Source: Nematostella vectensis (Eukaryota; Cnidaria; Anthozoa; Actiniaria; Edwardsiidae). Taken from it: 64,000 nt of DNA. The translations under genes and the position numbers were made by a program. The notes under the pieces are model-generated. The model was not told where the DNA came from and ran no database searches. It worked only from the letters and a program-made list of their open reading frames with translations. The stretch spans positions 6,641,519 to 6,705,518 of the forward strand of contig NC_064036.1 in the NCBI RefSeq assembly GCF_932526225.1, in the 5' to 3' direction. This document shows positions 33,101-44,523 of the stretch, piece by piece (within the stretch, counting starts at the first letter, position 1; each line of letters opens with the position of its first letter).

Positions 33101-36100
33101 CTTGCCGAGGCACCGAGACCCGCGTTTCAGAATCCGAGCCCAAGACTTTTGTCAAATTTCGGAATCCGAGCCCGAGCTTTTCCGGGCTCTTAAAAACCGT
33201 GCCCGAGCTTTGTTTCTTTTTTTTCCCGAGCTTTTTACGAATAACTTGCTATGAGGTATGTCATAAATATCAGTTGAAAAAAAAATAAGTAGAGTTAAAA
33301 TAAAATCTTGCTACAGTAGTTTAAGTTTCTGTTAAGAGCGGAAAGACACGAGACTCGGAAAAGAAGGGGAAACTCGTAGCATGGTAACAATATAAAACAG
33401 ATCGCGTTTAACCCATTGACTCCTGGCTTTTTTGGAGCTGAATTTACAAAAAACAGACTGAAAACAGATACCTCCCCCCCTATTCTGACATTTATACAGC
33501 CCGCCAAAGTCGAACACAGCTGCACCTAGTCAGCGGTATCCAAGCTTTCCAACAGTGCTTTGCAGTCCCCACTTTTAATCCCTCGTCGTTGTGCTGAAGC
33601 CAGCACAAGTTGATGGTTGCTTGTATTTTTCCTCAAAAACACAGCTATGAGCATATTAGGAGAGTGTCTCAGGACATCATGAAGTCTTTTGGGGCATAAT
33701 TGAGTCCTTTGCTTATGGATATTTGCAAGCAAAGGTGGATTCATGATGATTTTTTCTTGTTTGGCTTTGCCCGGATGAGAAAATAATTTTCTAATGAATC
33801 AACACAGCTCTCCTAAATGCTGTCTTTTCTGAAACCAAATTGATTCCAAAATTGTTTACACTGCTATTCTGGGTCTGTATGAGCTGGAATTGATTTGTTT
33901 GGCTTCGGGGTGAAAAGACTTATTAAAAAAACATCTGACTTTGGGGAGAGGAGTGTTGACTGGCCCTCCCCTCGTGAATTTTCCCATGGATCTCCCAGAA
34001 CGCTTTGCAATACGTAAAGATATTTTCGTGGTTGTACAATCCTTCAAGGAATGGACATTGTGTTTTGAGGCCAAGGAAATGTACCTGGAGGATCAGAATA
34101 AAGGTATCTATTTGTGTCTTGAGCTGTGTTTGCTGATCTCTCTCCCTTGTGTGGTTTTTTGAGTGTTTTATTGAGACGGGTGATTCTGCTTTTCTCTCCT
34201 TGTTCGATTTGAGATTTGTCAAAGAACCTGTGCTATTATTTGGCTTAAGAGTAGATGCCAACACCTTGGTTGGATGCATATCTACAAGACCATTTATCCC
34301 TTAGACTGATGCCTGAGTATCTTCATCTTGTTGTGTTTATTTTGAATTTATGAATTTTTTGGGTTGTGGGTACTTCCCAAAGCCGTTACAGGCCGGTTGA
34401 GGCGTCAATGTGTTAACAAAAAAAGAGACTCAGAGATCGCGTTGAAAAAATCCGAGACTCCGAGACCGTGATAGTAAAATACAAGGCTCCGAGATTTCGA
34501 GACGTGTGTAAATAATGACGAGATTCCGAGACTTTGCGAAATTTTTGTGAGACTTTCGAAATTTCAAGGAACCCATCAACGCTGCCCCTTACATACACAT
34601 TTAAACTCGTAGTTTTTCTCTAAAATCACTCTGTTGTCAAGGTTGTTGAGCTGCATACCCAAAAAGAACGTTCTCCCTCTACAGTCTTGATGGCTTAGTT
34701 CCCTTTATGGCTGACACGTCTCATCCCAGGAGCCCCAGGAAAAGAGGGATAGTAAGGGCGAATCCTGACACGCATAGATGATCAGGAGCTTGAAATGCTA
34801 CCAGCATTGACAACATTTCACTTGCCTTTGACACCTTACCTACAGATTTAAAAGTAGCACACATTCTAGATGCGATAAGATCATCTATACCTGTAATTTT
34901 GTGTTAAATTTATTTATTTTATTTTTTAGCAGCGACACATGGAAAGTGTTCTACCATTTCGTTGGGGCGACACCAGGATCGACAGACTTGGCCTTTTTCC
35001 TCCAGCGCCTCACTAAGGAGTTAGGCTCGGCTAAGGTATTGTGGATGCAATGTGTTTTTTATGTAAATACCCAAACGCACAACATGAGAATTTCCATTTG
35101 GTATCTTGAATAAACCCCTATATTTTCTATGCAACTTATAGACCCTTTAAAAAAGTCGTTTACATCAGAATCATGTCCTTTTTTGTGTTTTTTTTTTACG
35201 AAAAAAGTGCCAATCGCATGAAATCCACTTTGATATTTTTTAGTACATTTCCAAAGCAAATGGAACCTTTTTTTAAACTAATAGCTTAGTTTCCCTAGCA
35301 TGCGATCGTTGAATTTAACTTTGTTTTATACATTTGACATGTTGTTATTAAAATGAGTCAAAGAAAGAAGGTTTGATTTTTTTCCATGCATGTCACAGTA
35401 AGACATGGAAAAAAAAATAAAACAATATGACAATGCCTTCAATTTGATTGGTTAAGAATTTTGGATTTACAGTTTTTATATTTTTTTACTTGTTATGAAT
35501 GACTGTTGCATGTTGTCCCACAGATGGATGTAGTAAGTGATCTGGATTCACTCGTGCAGTTGACCAACAGCCTTCTCTCCAACCCAAACACCAAGCCCGC
35601 CATCATCATCGTCGATGCCATTAACCAGGTACTGTATGATCAACTCGAGCTATCTGCATCCTACCCTTGGCGACAATAGAATAATACTCTGCTGACCATA
35701 CGGGATCCCACTTTTACTATATAATAACGACTGAACGTAATTGGTAGTCGTGGCATTCCTGTATTGCCATATGACCGTACTGCGGCTACGGAATTGCGTA
35801 TTGCCCCACGGAAAATATTCGAAGCCCGGCATCGACCACAAATCACCTTTTTTACTTTTTTTACTCCCCCTTTTTACTGATTTTGTTTTCCTGAGAAACG
35901 TATTACTTATCGAATCACCATTTCTGTGATCCGTTTCGTCGAACCCCGTTAAATATTGATACGTTCCTCTCATTACTCTTTCTCTTCCGATTTGTTGATA
36001 AGAAGTATACTCAGCCCCTCATTCACGGATCCTTATCTTTCTAGCCAGCTTGGATATTTATAAAATACGTACTTATCATTGCTCTCGTACCTCCTTTCTC

Positions 36101-36858
36101 CCTTCAGCTTGATGATGATAAGATCCAGTATCTGACGCGATGGCTCCCCGAGACTCTCTCCCCAAATATCCGTGTAGTGCTTTCCATGATTGACAACACT
36201 GAGTGCCATAGATTGCTAAGAGCATTCAAGACAGGACCCAGGGAAATTCTTTGTGGGGAGTTGGATTATTCGTCAAGGAAGGTAAAATTAAAGGATTTAC
36301 AATTATTGGTACTTTGAGTCATATGTACTGACACCTTGCAATTGTCGACGCCTTCTCTTAGTGGTTCTACCGAATTGAATTTTACCTATTGAATTTTAGT
36401 TTTTTTTTCCTACCAATTTAAGATAAGGCCTTTGTGTGAGTGCTTGCCTTTGTGTTTAGTTCTAGGAACATTTTAAAAACGTACTATGGCGTGTCAATTG
36501 CAGGCAATTGTAGAGAACATTCTCAAGCTGTACAACAAGAGGTTGGATGACCAACAGATGTCACTGCTGTTGAAGAAGGAGGGCTCAGCGAATCCTCTGT
36601 GGCTGACTTTAGCGTGCGAGGAGCTCCGGGTATTTGGGCACTTTAACATGATGGACGAGAAGATCAGTAGTCTCAAGAACGATCTTATCAGGTAAATGCG
36701 TGTAAGGTTTGCTTTATATATGTTCGGGATGTATGCTTAGGCTAGTGCTTACCTTTTGCTGCTCGGTTAGACTTTCTCAAAGTCAGTTTGTCTGCTTTTT
36801 AGAAATGGCTTTTGCTGTACAACGTCCTCTCCGTGCTCCCGTTTGTTTTGTTTTTTTC

Positions 36859-36902
<44 letters not shown>

Positions 36903-39900
36903 TTGCTTTCTGAGGAAAATTCCCATGAGATCGCCGCTCTTATTAGGGAGAGTCAAAGAGGGCGACTTGGGGCAAATCTAGTGCTCGGTTTGCTTTATAC
37001 TTTTTCATTTTTAATAATGTTTCGTTCAAAAATATCTTTGCAGCTTGGAAGAGCAACTTCTGACGCGTTTTGAGCTAGAAAATGGAGGTCCCATCGTCAT
37101 TGGTACTGTCTGCTTGTTGGAAACCTCTCGGCACGGCTTACTCGAGACAGAGCTTCTACAGATGCTCGCAGACGAGACGAATATCATCCCGCCGGCCTAT
37201 GTGGAGGGCGATGATGAGCCGACAGCCACGCAGGTGCAAACAAACGGAGATGGTAAGATTGGAATAGACAGGGGAGAAGTCCATCTTCTGTGGCTCTGCA
37301 TGGTCGCATACCCAAAAGAGCACTATTTTTTAAACGTTCTGAACTACGTGGTGAACACAGAGCGCCTTACGTAGTACGTGGTTAAGATCACTTATGTAAA
37401 TGCCGAGCAATTAAAGCCGCATTGTCACCAGTTTACTTCCGGTCGATAACGTAACAATCTCCGATGATTTTTAACGGAAAACGCGAAAAATATTTCAAAA
37501 TATTTAAAGCAGTGTTTATTGAAAGTTTCTTTGAGGATGTGATTGATAATTTAGGGCGGATGGCCTGTTTAATATCTCGGATTTTAATAGATTCTTTTGT
37601 CTTTTAACGATTGAGGTTTCCGTCGGACCTCCGGAAGTAAACTGGTGACAATGCGGCTTTAATCTCAGTCGGCGCCCGTTCCTTTCACATTTTGGCTTTG
37701 GTTGTATGCTACTTAAATTTTCGAATCCCCCCCCCCCCCCCTCCTTGCTTGTGTCTTCATCTCAAGCTTACGCAAGCTATTATCGTATGACTTGCTATAA
37801 CTTACTGAGAGTCCTTTTCTTTTAGAATCTGGAAACACTGTCTCGGCCAACCTCCAGAAAAAGGTTGACGAGACTTACGTACAGAAGGAAAAGAAGGATG
37901 AGGATGAAGAGGATGAAGATGGCAAAAATGATAAGAAAGATGGGAGAGTGGAGAACAAGAAAAAAGTCAAGACTTTTCTTCCCGCTGCAAAATGGGCGTT
38001 GGTCTACCGCGCCCTTAAGCCCCTGCTGCGACCTTGCGGGGACTTGGGCGAGGGGCGACTGGATTTCTACCACCGGTCTATCAGTAAGGCTGTCAGGAGG
38101 AAATACTTCAGTGGGTCTGATGGCTACGTCAAGCATATGTACGCATTCTGGCACGGAAGGCACGCCGAGTTTTTCGAGAATTGTGACGACTTTGATAGAA
38201 AATCTGAGGTAATGAAGGGTAATGGCTAGTGGCAGAACCAGTTTCTATATATCATTTTCCTTTGCATTATTTTCGTATGAATTTACAAAATACTTTTTCC
38301 AAAAAATAAAGCTTCAGCTATGTTGAACTGTAGATTGGACAGCGCAAGTGGATTCTCTTTCTGCTTGCGCTATAGCTGTTAGGATTGTATAATGGACGCT
38401 AAGAAGTCGCGAGAGATAGATAAAATATTTAAATCAGGGCTCAGCTCTCTTTTTACTCTAACAAACTAAAATAACATTTATACTTACAAAGGTTTGCCAG
38501 ACTTGGGCTGTTTAGAATGATCTAGACGATCATATGCTTATCTCCTCCTAGGAATTGCCCTATCATCTTGAGCAGCTGTTGGACCATAACAGGTTAACCC
38601 GGTGCCTGCTGGACTGGGAGGTGTTCAGTCGTCTCTACAGCGAGGACTTCAGCATCGACTTGCTGCGCTCTTGGCAGAGGGCTGGAGGCTATTCGTCCGC
38701 GGCCTTGCTGTATAAGGAGGCCTTGCAAGTACTGAAGAAGGACGAAGTGCCCTTAGAAGATTATGCCCACAAGATGGAAATGGTCATCAATTTCCTGTAA
38801 GTTCTGAATCATGCTAGTTTAATAATGAGAAGGATGAAGTGCCTTTAGAGGATTACGCACAAAGGAAATGGTCTTGAATTTTCTGTACTGTTGTACTTTT
38901 TCTAATAAAAAAGGTTATAAATGCACGTAGCAAACAACTAATAAATAGATATATATTGCTTAGTGATTAAAAAATTCTTCTTATCCGCGACTACCTTGGC
39001 AATTGTAAATATCCAACCATTGATGTTCAATTAAGCTGACTTTTTCAACCTTGTACTTGAAACAGGCATAACAGGTAATCGATGGACGTATTTTCTAAAT
39101 TTGATTAAAGATAACAATTGAAAAATAGCTGCGGTAGTATACATTGTATAGTGGAAAACATACTTCTGATGAATAATCAGATTTAAATAATAGGCACATT
39201 TATCCACTTCACAAACATCAAACTTTTATCAGGAAAAAAGTATGACAATTAGTTTGTTTTCCACAGCATTCAAGCGGGCCAGTACTCCGAGTCGTACGAA
39301 ATGTTAAAGGAGCGGCTGGAGATAGAAGAGAAACAGCTTGGTGCACGCACAGAGCACCTGGCAAACATTTACCACCTTATGACCAAAACCAAGAGCGAGG
39401 TAAGAACCTAAGCATGCTAGTCACATTTGTTACATGGCTTGCATGTTCTTACTATCGCTAGAGCTGGAACATTGTGACTTGTATTCTTGGCCTCAAATAC
39501 TTGAACATTAGGACGTTGGGTAACCATGGCCTCAAATTCTTGAACTTAAGACGTTAGGTATTCATGGCCTCAAATGCTTGAAAATTAAGTCGTTGGGTAT
39601 TTCTGGCCTCAAATTTTTTAACATTAAGACGTTGGGTATCCATAAGACGTTGGATATTCATGTCCTCAAATGCTTGAACTTAAGACGTTGGATATTCATG
39701 GCCTCAAATGCTTGAAAATTAAGTCGTTGGATATTCATGGCCTCAAATACTTGAACATTAGGATGGTGGGTATCCATGGCCTCAAATACTTGAACTTATA
39801 ACGTTAGATATTCATGGCCTCAAATTATTGAACATTAAGACGTTGGGTATCCATAAGACGTTGGGTATTCATGGCCTCAAATTCTTGAACTTAAGACGTT

Positions 39901-42578
39901 AGATATTCATGGCCTCAAATGCTTAAAAATTAAGTCGTTGGGTATCCATAAGACTTTGGATATTCATGGCCTCAAATGCTCGAACCTAAGACGTTGAATA
40001 TTCATGGCCTTAAATTCTTAAACATTAAGACGTTGGATATTCATGGCCCCAAATTATTGAACACTAAGACGTTGGGTATCCATAAGACGTTGGGTATTCC
40101 TAGCCCCAAATTCTTGAAAAATTTAGACGCTCGGTATTCCTGGCTAAAATTTTTTGAACATTTTATCCTTTTTTCTTATGACCATAACAGATTGTGAAGA
40201 ACCACAACTTTGTGACCATGTCTCAGCTGGAGGAAGATAAAGAGATCGTGCAGATTGGTAACAAGTCTCTGAGCTATCGAAACAAGCTACAGGGAGAAGA
40301 ACACGAGGTAGAATAAAAGAGCGGGGCTATGCATTTTACTGTATGATAGGGTGTGACACATGTAAGCGACTATTTTTGTTAGGATAAAAACATTGTGTAA
40401 GTTGCCGTTGACTTGGGGTGGGCTGTAAAATGCAGTTGTAGGACAAGACATATCGAACGTGTCATAGAAGGGGTTACCCCTTACCCAATATGCATAGTGC
40501 TTTGGTAGGGCAAGTCATGACATTGAATGGGGTTGAAAGGGTAAGCTGGACGTGTGAGGTAGGATGAGATGCGAGGCTTGTTGTGCTGGAGTTATTGTAG
40601 TGGCAGTACATAAAGTTTAAGTGTCTCGAATGCTCTTCTCGTTCATACAGCACAAGAAAGCATTGATGTCCATCCTGATCGCTCATCATCTAAGCATCGT
40701 GGCTGATCTTGACAGAAGCCAAGCCGAATCAGCCAGAAAGGAATGCTTTCAGATGATAGACGAGGCTATCGCAATCTTCGAAAAGGTAGGGTCCTCCTAA
40801 CCTAATTCGTGGTGCATTTGGCAGTGTTGTTCAGTAGTGCTAGTGCCGGGTTCCCATTGTGGGATAGCAGACCTCACGAGATCCAATCAGAGTGCACAAT
40901 ATATGATGTAAGCAGGGGGCTACTCCTTTGGTCGCTAGAAAAGTGGTATTTTCTAAAGATTTCATAAAGCTTTCTTTACATCTCATCTCTGATGTCATGT
41001 GTTTAGCAAGGAGATATGGGACATGTGGCTGAAGCGATCATGACCAAGTCCTTCATCAACCCTCGTCACACGAGGTACTTCAAGGAAAAAGAGGAGGTAC
41101 GTGGAATAATGGTGATCTTGGTCTCAAGATTTTAATAATGAAAAATAGCTTTTCAACCTGGTTGGCTAATTCACAGTTTCAAAATTTTGTGTTCTTGCCC
41201 GCTCTTGGAAGAGGTGAGGCGCACACTGTATGTTCAACTTGGCTAGGTACTGTGAGGCAGAGATTTTAACTACAACGCTGTATCTGAAAGCATTTTATTG
41301 GATGCAATTTCTTTATTGACTAACAACCTGCATTATTAGTTAAGTAACTAAATGCTTTTCATGTTTCAGATGTTGCAGAAGGCATTCGAGCTTTGCCTCA
41401 AGACCTATGGTGAGAAGCATATGCTGATGCTACGACTGTACTTGAATATCGGCATCCTGTATGAAGACAACAGGGACCTTAGCAAGGCCTACGATTACTT
41501 TGTAAAGTGGAACGAGACGTGTATGGAGGTAAGAAGCAGAACAGACATTAGGGACCTGAAGCAAGGACGACGACGACGGCTAGGGCAACGAAACCGAAAC
41601 AGATTCCTTCGCACATTGCGACCAATTCCAATTTAATTGTAATAAAATTAGCAAAACAATATAGAGACATAACAATATACTAAGGACATCATTTCTACTG
41701 TAGCAGACATAGTTAGAGGAGTTTACAGTGCAAACGTCCCCTTCCTCAATTGACCGTGAAATTGGGAATTTTCACTTCGTAGTTTGGTGGAAAATGGCTG
41801 AAATTTATCAGACAGAACGTATTTCCACGTGATGTTATTTTTTGAATTCTGAGTCAAATTCCATTGTTTTCTGCCATCGTCGTCCACGTTCACGTCGTAG
41901 TTGCTTAAGGTCTTCTATTCCTTCCTAATTACCTAAGGGTTCAAATACCCTGGGGAGGGGAGGCTCTGTAATTTTCAATCACCCAAAGGAGGACTCTGGT
42001 CCTAAGTCAAAATCTTCCCTCCATTATCAGGGTATTTATGAACACTTCCTAAGCCACCCTGGTGGTCTAAACTCTGTCTTAAGATATATCAGCCAGATGA
42101 CCAAGATAGTCACATGTTTCATACCTTTTTCATAGATTTTTCAGGCTAGCTTGTGGATTTTGAGATAACCATGGCAAAAGAAATATGCTCATGTTGACCA
42201 CACTCTTGAAAGATGGCTGTTCATTTGTATTTCCTCCCCCTCTTCTTACCACACTCCCAAAAAATAGTGTCATGAAGTGTGTTTACTTACACCCAATATA
42301 TGTGAAAGAATTAAGGCTACACTTGATGATATATAGCCAGGATTTGCTGGGAAGTAAAAATATCTGACTACTCTTTACTAAGAAATGACCCACATAAAAT
42401 TATTGGTATCCCAGTTTACTGTCGATTTTCCATAAATTGTGTTAAATTGTTATTTAATTGGATTCAGGTACTTGGCCCCTCCCATCCCAAGACTAAACGG
42501 TCCAAGGACACACTAGAAGAGGCTGCCTATGTCCGGATACGAGAGCAGAGAGAAAGACAAGCAGCTGGTACTGCTTAG
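27105..42578 (+). CDS. DUF4062-NTPase-TPR protein, 22 coding exons, 1136 aa (TTC41 / DDB_G0287407-like)
   Basis: Exons: 27105-27494, 28537-28605, 28711-28817, 29417-29550, 30101-30234, 31140-31268, 31890-31982, 32413-32469, 32831-32973, 34930-35035, 35524-35628, 36108-36281, 36504-36691, 37044-37252, 37826-38208, 38552-38796, 39267-39399, 40191-40307, 40651-40785, 41007-41096, 41370-41528, 42468-42578; the sum is 3411 nt. MGCGTS at the start fits N-myristoylation plus Cys3 palmitoylation; an in-frame TGA lies 18 bases upstream. DUF4062 starts at ~109 (IRLFVSSTFRDFHEERE, then CDLRWGVPKDSSTEETVRIC and SGWIPD). Walker A is G389-S396 (GNAGSGKS) and Walker B is AIIIVDAINQ (D485), a STAND-type ATPase. 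An acidic/lysine linker lies at ~700-719. From ~850 come TPR-like helices (YSSAALLYKEALQVL; MLMLRLYLNIGILYEDN). The family is thought to form scaffolds or sensors; the function here is unknown. NPHP3 is a more distant alternative. Confidence 0.85.
29832..30078. mobile_element. Probable MITE in intron 4 of the DUF4062-TPR gene
   Basis: Left end GTAGCGGATCTAGGGGGAG, right end the inverse AGCTAAATCTGCCCCTGCC. These ends (GGGGC-GATCTAG type) recur loosely elsewhere in the window. Boundaries are approximate. Confidence 0.5.
31585..31930 (+). repeat. 86-bp tandem repeat duplicating a splice acceptor and exon start, four copies
   Basis: Each copy holds intron tail, TTTGTTTCAG and the first ~41 bases of exon 7 (GTGTTTAAGTTTTTCAAGGA...). 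Exon starts would be 31631, 31718, 31804 and 31890; only the last continues into the full exon. Use of an upstream acceptor shifts the frame (86 is not a multiple of three), and copy 1 also carries TAA after TACCAG. Copies 2-4 are nearly identical, so the expansion is recent. Confidence 0.95.
33073..34591. mobile_element. 1.5-kb non-autonomous DNA element in intron 9
   Basis: Left end TAAGGGGTAGTGCTGGGT and right end ACCCATCAACGCTGCCCCTT are imperfect inverses. Inside the ends are many variants of CCGAGACTCCGAGA / GAATCCGAGCCCGAG. No transposase frame. A second element is nested within it. Confidence 0.6.
33408..34416. mobile_element. Nested 1.0-kb element with TTAACxCATTGACxCC ends
   Basis: The left end TTAACCCATTGACTCCTGG and right end CCGGTTGAGGCGTCAATGTG + TTAA are inverse. 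It sits inside the larger element at 33073-34591. I see no transposase motif in its open frames. Confidence 0.6.
36849..36900. repeat. Poly-T run in intron 13
   Basis: About 45 consecutive T in the intron between exons 13 and 14; lengths of such runs are unreliable in assemblies. Confidence 0.8.
37411..37662. mobile_element. TTAA-flanked MITE, copy A (intron 14)
   Basis: The terminal inverted repeats are perfect over 31 bases counting the TTA overlap (TAAAGCCGCATTGTCACCAG, TTTACTTCCGG). TTAA stands at both ends (37411-37414 and 37659-37662), which is the target choice of piggyBac-type transposases. The element is 252 bp and non-coding. Confidence 0.85.
38829..38890 (+). repeat. Decayed tandem copy of the end of exon 16
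   Basis: GAAGGATGAAGTGCCTTTAG, AGGATTACGC, AAAGGAAATGGTCTTGAATTT and CTGTA mirror 38737-38800 (exon 16 end plus donor) with several changes and small gaps. It lies just downstream in intron 16 and would not code. Confidence 0.8.
39485..40165. repeat. Minisatellite filling intron 17
   Basis: About 15 variable units around GGCCTCAAATNCTTGAACAT, TAAGACGTTGGGTATTCAT, roughly 41 bp each, some with an extra CCATAAGACGTTGG segment. It occupies nearly all of the intron between exons 17 and 18. Confidence 0.85.
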
Positions 42579-43029
42579 GATCTTCTATTTTACGACTAGG
42601 CAGCGTGCTTGGTATGGTGAACTGCAATTGGCGCCTTTCAATCACTCGTATTCATTATGTTACAAAACAAAATGGATATCACTCTCAAGATAACTAATAC
42701 TTAAAATGACACATCATCAATTTATATTATTCTGTTCAATTTGAACAGTGATTAGTCATAAATCTTGCAATAATTGATAGGCTAGGAACCTAAACTATGT
42801 GAAATGCCATAATTGCTTTGGCTAACAATACTATTCAAATGTATCTGTATAAGTACTACAAATGGCTATTATAGCCTTGTAAATAGATTAGACAATGAAT
42901 CTGTAATGAATCAAAGAGAAGAGGGGAGAGTTATTTTCCACAAAAGCACAGGTATACAGCCTTTAAGGCAGAGATATACATACTTCCTTTTTGGTTTCTG
43001 TTTTTCTTTTCTGTCAAAGGATAAAAACC
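42579..43029. other. 3' flank of the DUF4062-TPR gene
   Basis: Presumed 3' UTR and intergenic start. I do not see a strong, well-placed polyadenylation signal that I would defend. Confidence 0.4.
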
Positions 43030-43227
43030 TCAACTGTTAAAAGACAAAAGAATCTATTAGAATCCGAGATATTTAACAGGCCATCCGCTCCAAGTTTTCA
43101 ATCAAAGAAACTTCCAATAGAAACACTGCTTTCAATATTTTGGAATATTTTTCGCGTTTTCCGTTAAAAATAATCGGATATTGTTAGGCAATTGACTGGA
43201 AGTAAACTGGTTACAATGCGGCTTTAA
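43030..43227. mobile_element. TTAA MITE, copy B (inverted, one end lost)
   Basis: Matches the inverse of 37411-37662 over its length (AAAAGACAAAAGAATCTATT, TTTTTCGCGTTTTCCGTTAA, GAAGTAAACTGG, ACAATGCGGCT) and ends at TTAA (43224-43227). The other terminal repeat is missing. Confidence 0.8.
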
Positions 43228-44523
43228 GCATGCAACAACGAAAATCTCATTACCCATCTATATTTTCACATTTGCAATGCCTTATTGGCCTTAAATGTAG
43301 CTTAAACATGGGGCTATAAAGGATTGTTTAGTAGACTGTGTCCATCAAAACTGGCCCTATAGTTAGTTATTATTGTAATTAAAGATCTGGTGTTTAAATT
43401 CTTTTCTACAGGACCTGTATTGTTTCAATTCCTGAAATACTGTATAATACATTTTACTTAACCTTGAATATTATATTTTTTGTTGCAGAATTTCGTATAA
43501 GTTTATATTCTCTTTTTTTCATTAAATAATAAACTTAACAAAAATGTGTTGATTACATTGGGTGTGGTTTGGAGGGTTCCAGCACTTTCGACAAATAAAG
43601 ATGAAGGCAATAAACAACTTATCCCTAAACCTATTGCTTTCAGTCTTGGACAAAATGCTCTGGTACCTCTACACCCGAGGCTTATGTCAAGAAGTCATAC
43701 CAAGAGGACCATGGAAGATTCTTCAGACTATCTCCTTTTACAAAAGGATTGTTTAGTAATGTGGCCCATGAAAAATACGAACATGTAGCCATTTTACTCA
43801 TTGTCAGGTTCACACTATGTATCTCATCCAAACACAGTTTTGCCCTGTTGTTTGATGCCAAGTTTGTAATATCCTATTATCAAGTACTGTTTATGTTTCT
43901 TTGTCTCTCAATGGACTTGGTGCAAGAGCATACCTGCAAAACAAACACAAATTTAACACACAAGATAACAGAGTTGGGTTATAATGAGCCCCCAATAAGT
44001 TTTTCTAAGGATGCAGGGTTAAGCATTTTTAGCTAGGGGGAGGGACACTTTGCAACAGAAACAAGTCAAATACGATGATTTTTTCCTTTCTTGTTTTTCA
44101 ATATGATAATTTTAAATTGTCAGCCTATCCACTTTTCAACATGCTCCATGGTCCCTGGATATGGGATAGAAATGACACGCTGGATGGATAAGCATGACTT
44201 CTATTGGGATATGGGGTTTGGGGGAAAAATTATCACGATGACAGGGTTTTTTGGCCCTTGTTATTGGAGATTTTTAATGCATGCACCATAGCAACCTTTG
44301 AAATTTTTGGGAAGCAAGTCGATAAGGGTGCAAGAAACTATGCGATAGACACAAACTTCAATAGCCAACCAGCAAGGCTAAGGGCACAAGAGTAAAATCC
44401 TCTATTTATAAAGCTTTTGCCAATCAAATAGTGAATCTGGTATGCTAATTGCTAAAAGCTTGTCAACATCTGTCTCACCCATGGTAGCATGTGTTGCACT
44501 GTTCAGTGGATATCCTATAGCAC
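43228..44523. other. Convergent intergenic region
   Basis: Lies between the 3' ends of the DUF4062-TPR gene (+) and NTMT1 (-). The frames at 43546-43788 and 43749-44036 show no motif. Nothing else recognised. Confidence 0.4.

Noticed and set aside
37822..38163. Minus-strand frame opposite exon 15
   Set aside because: Antisense of a clear coding exon whose acidic codons give an apparent hydrophobic antisense frame.
27105..42578. Calling the large gene nephrocystin-3
   Set aside because: The N-terminal coiled coil of NPHP3 is missing, and the start is DUF4062, closer to TTC41 and other DUF4062-TPR proteins.
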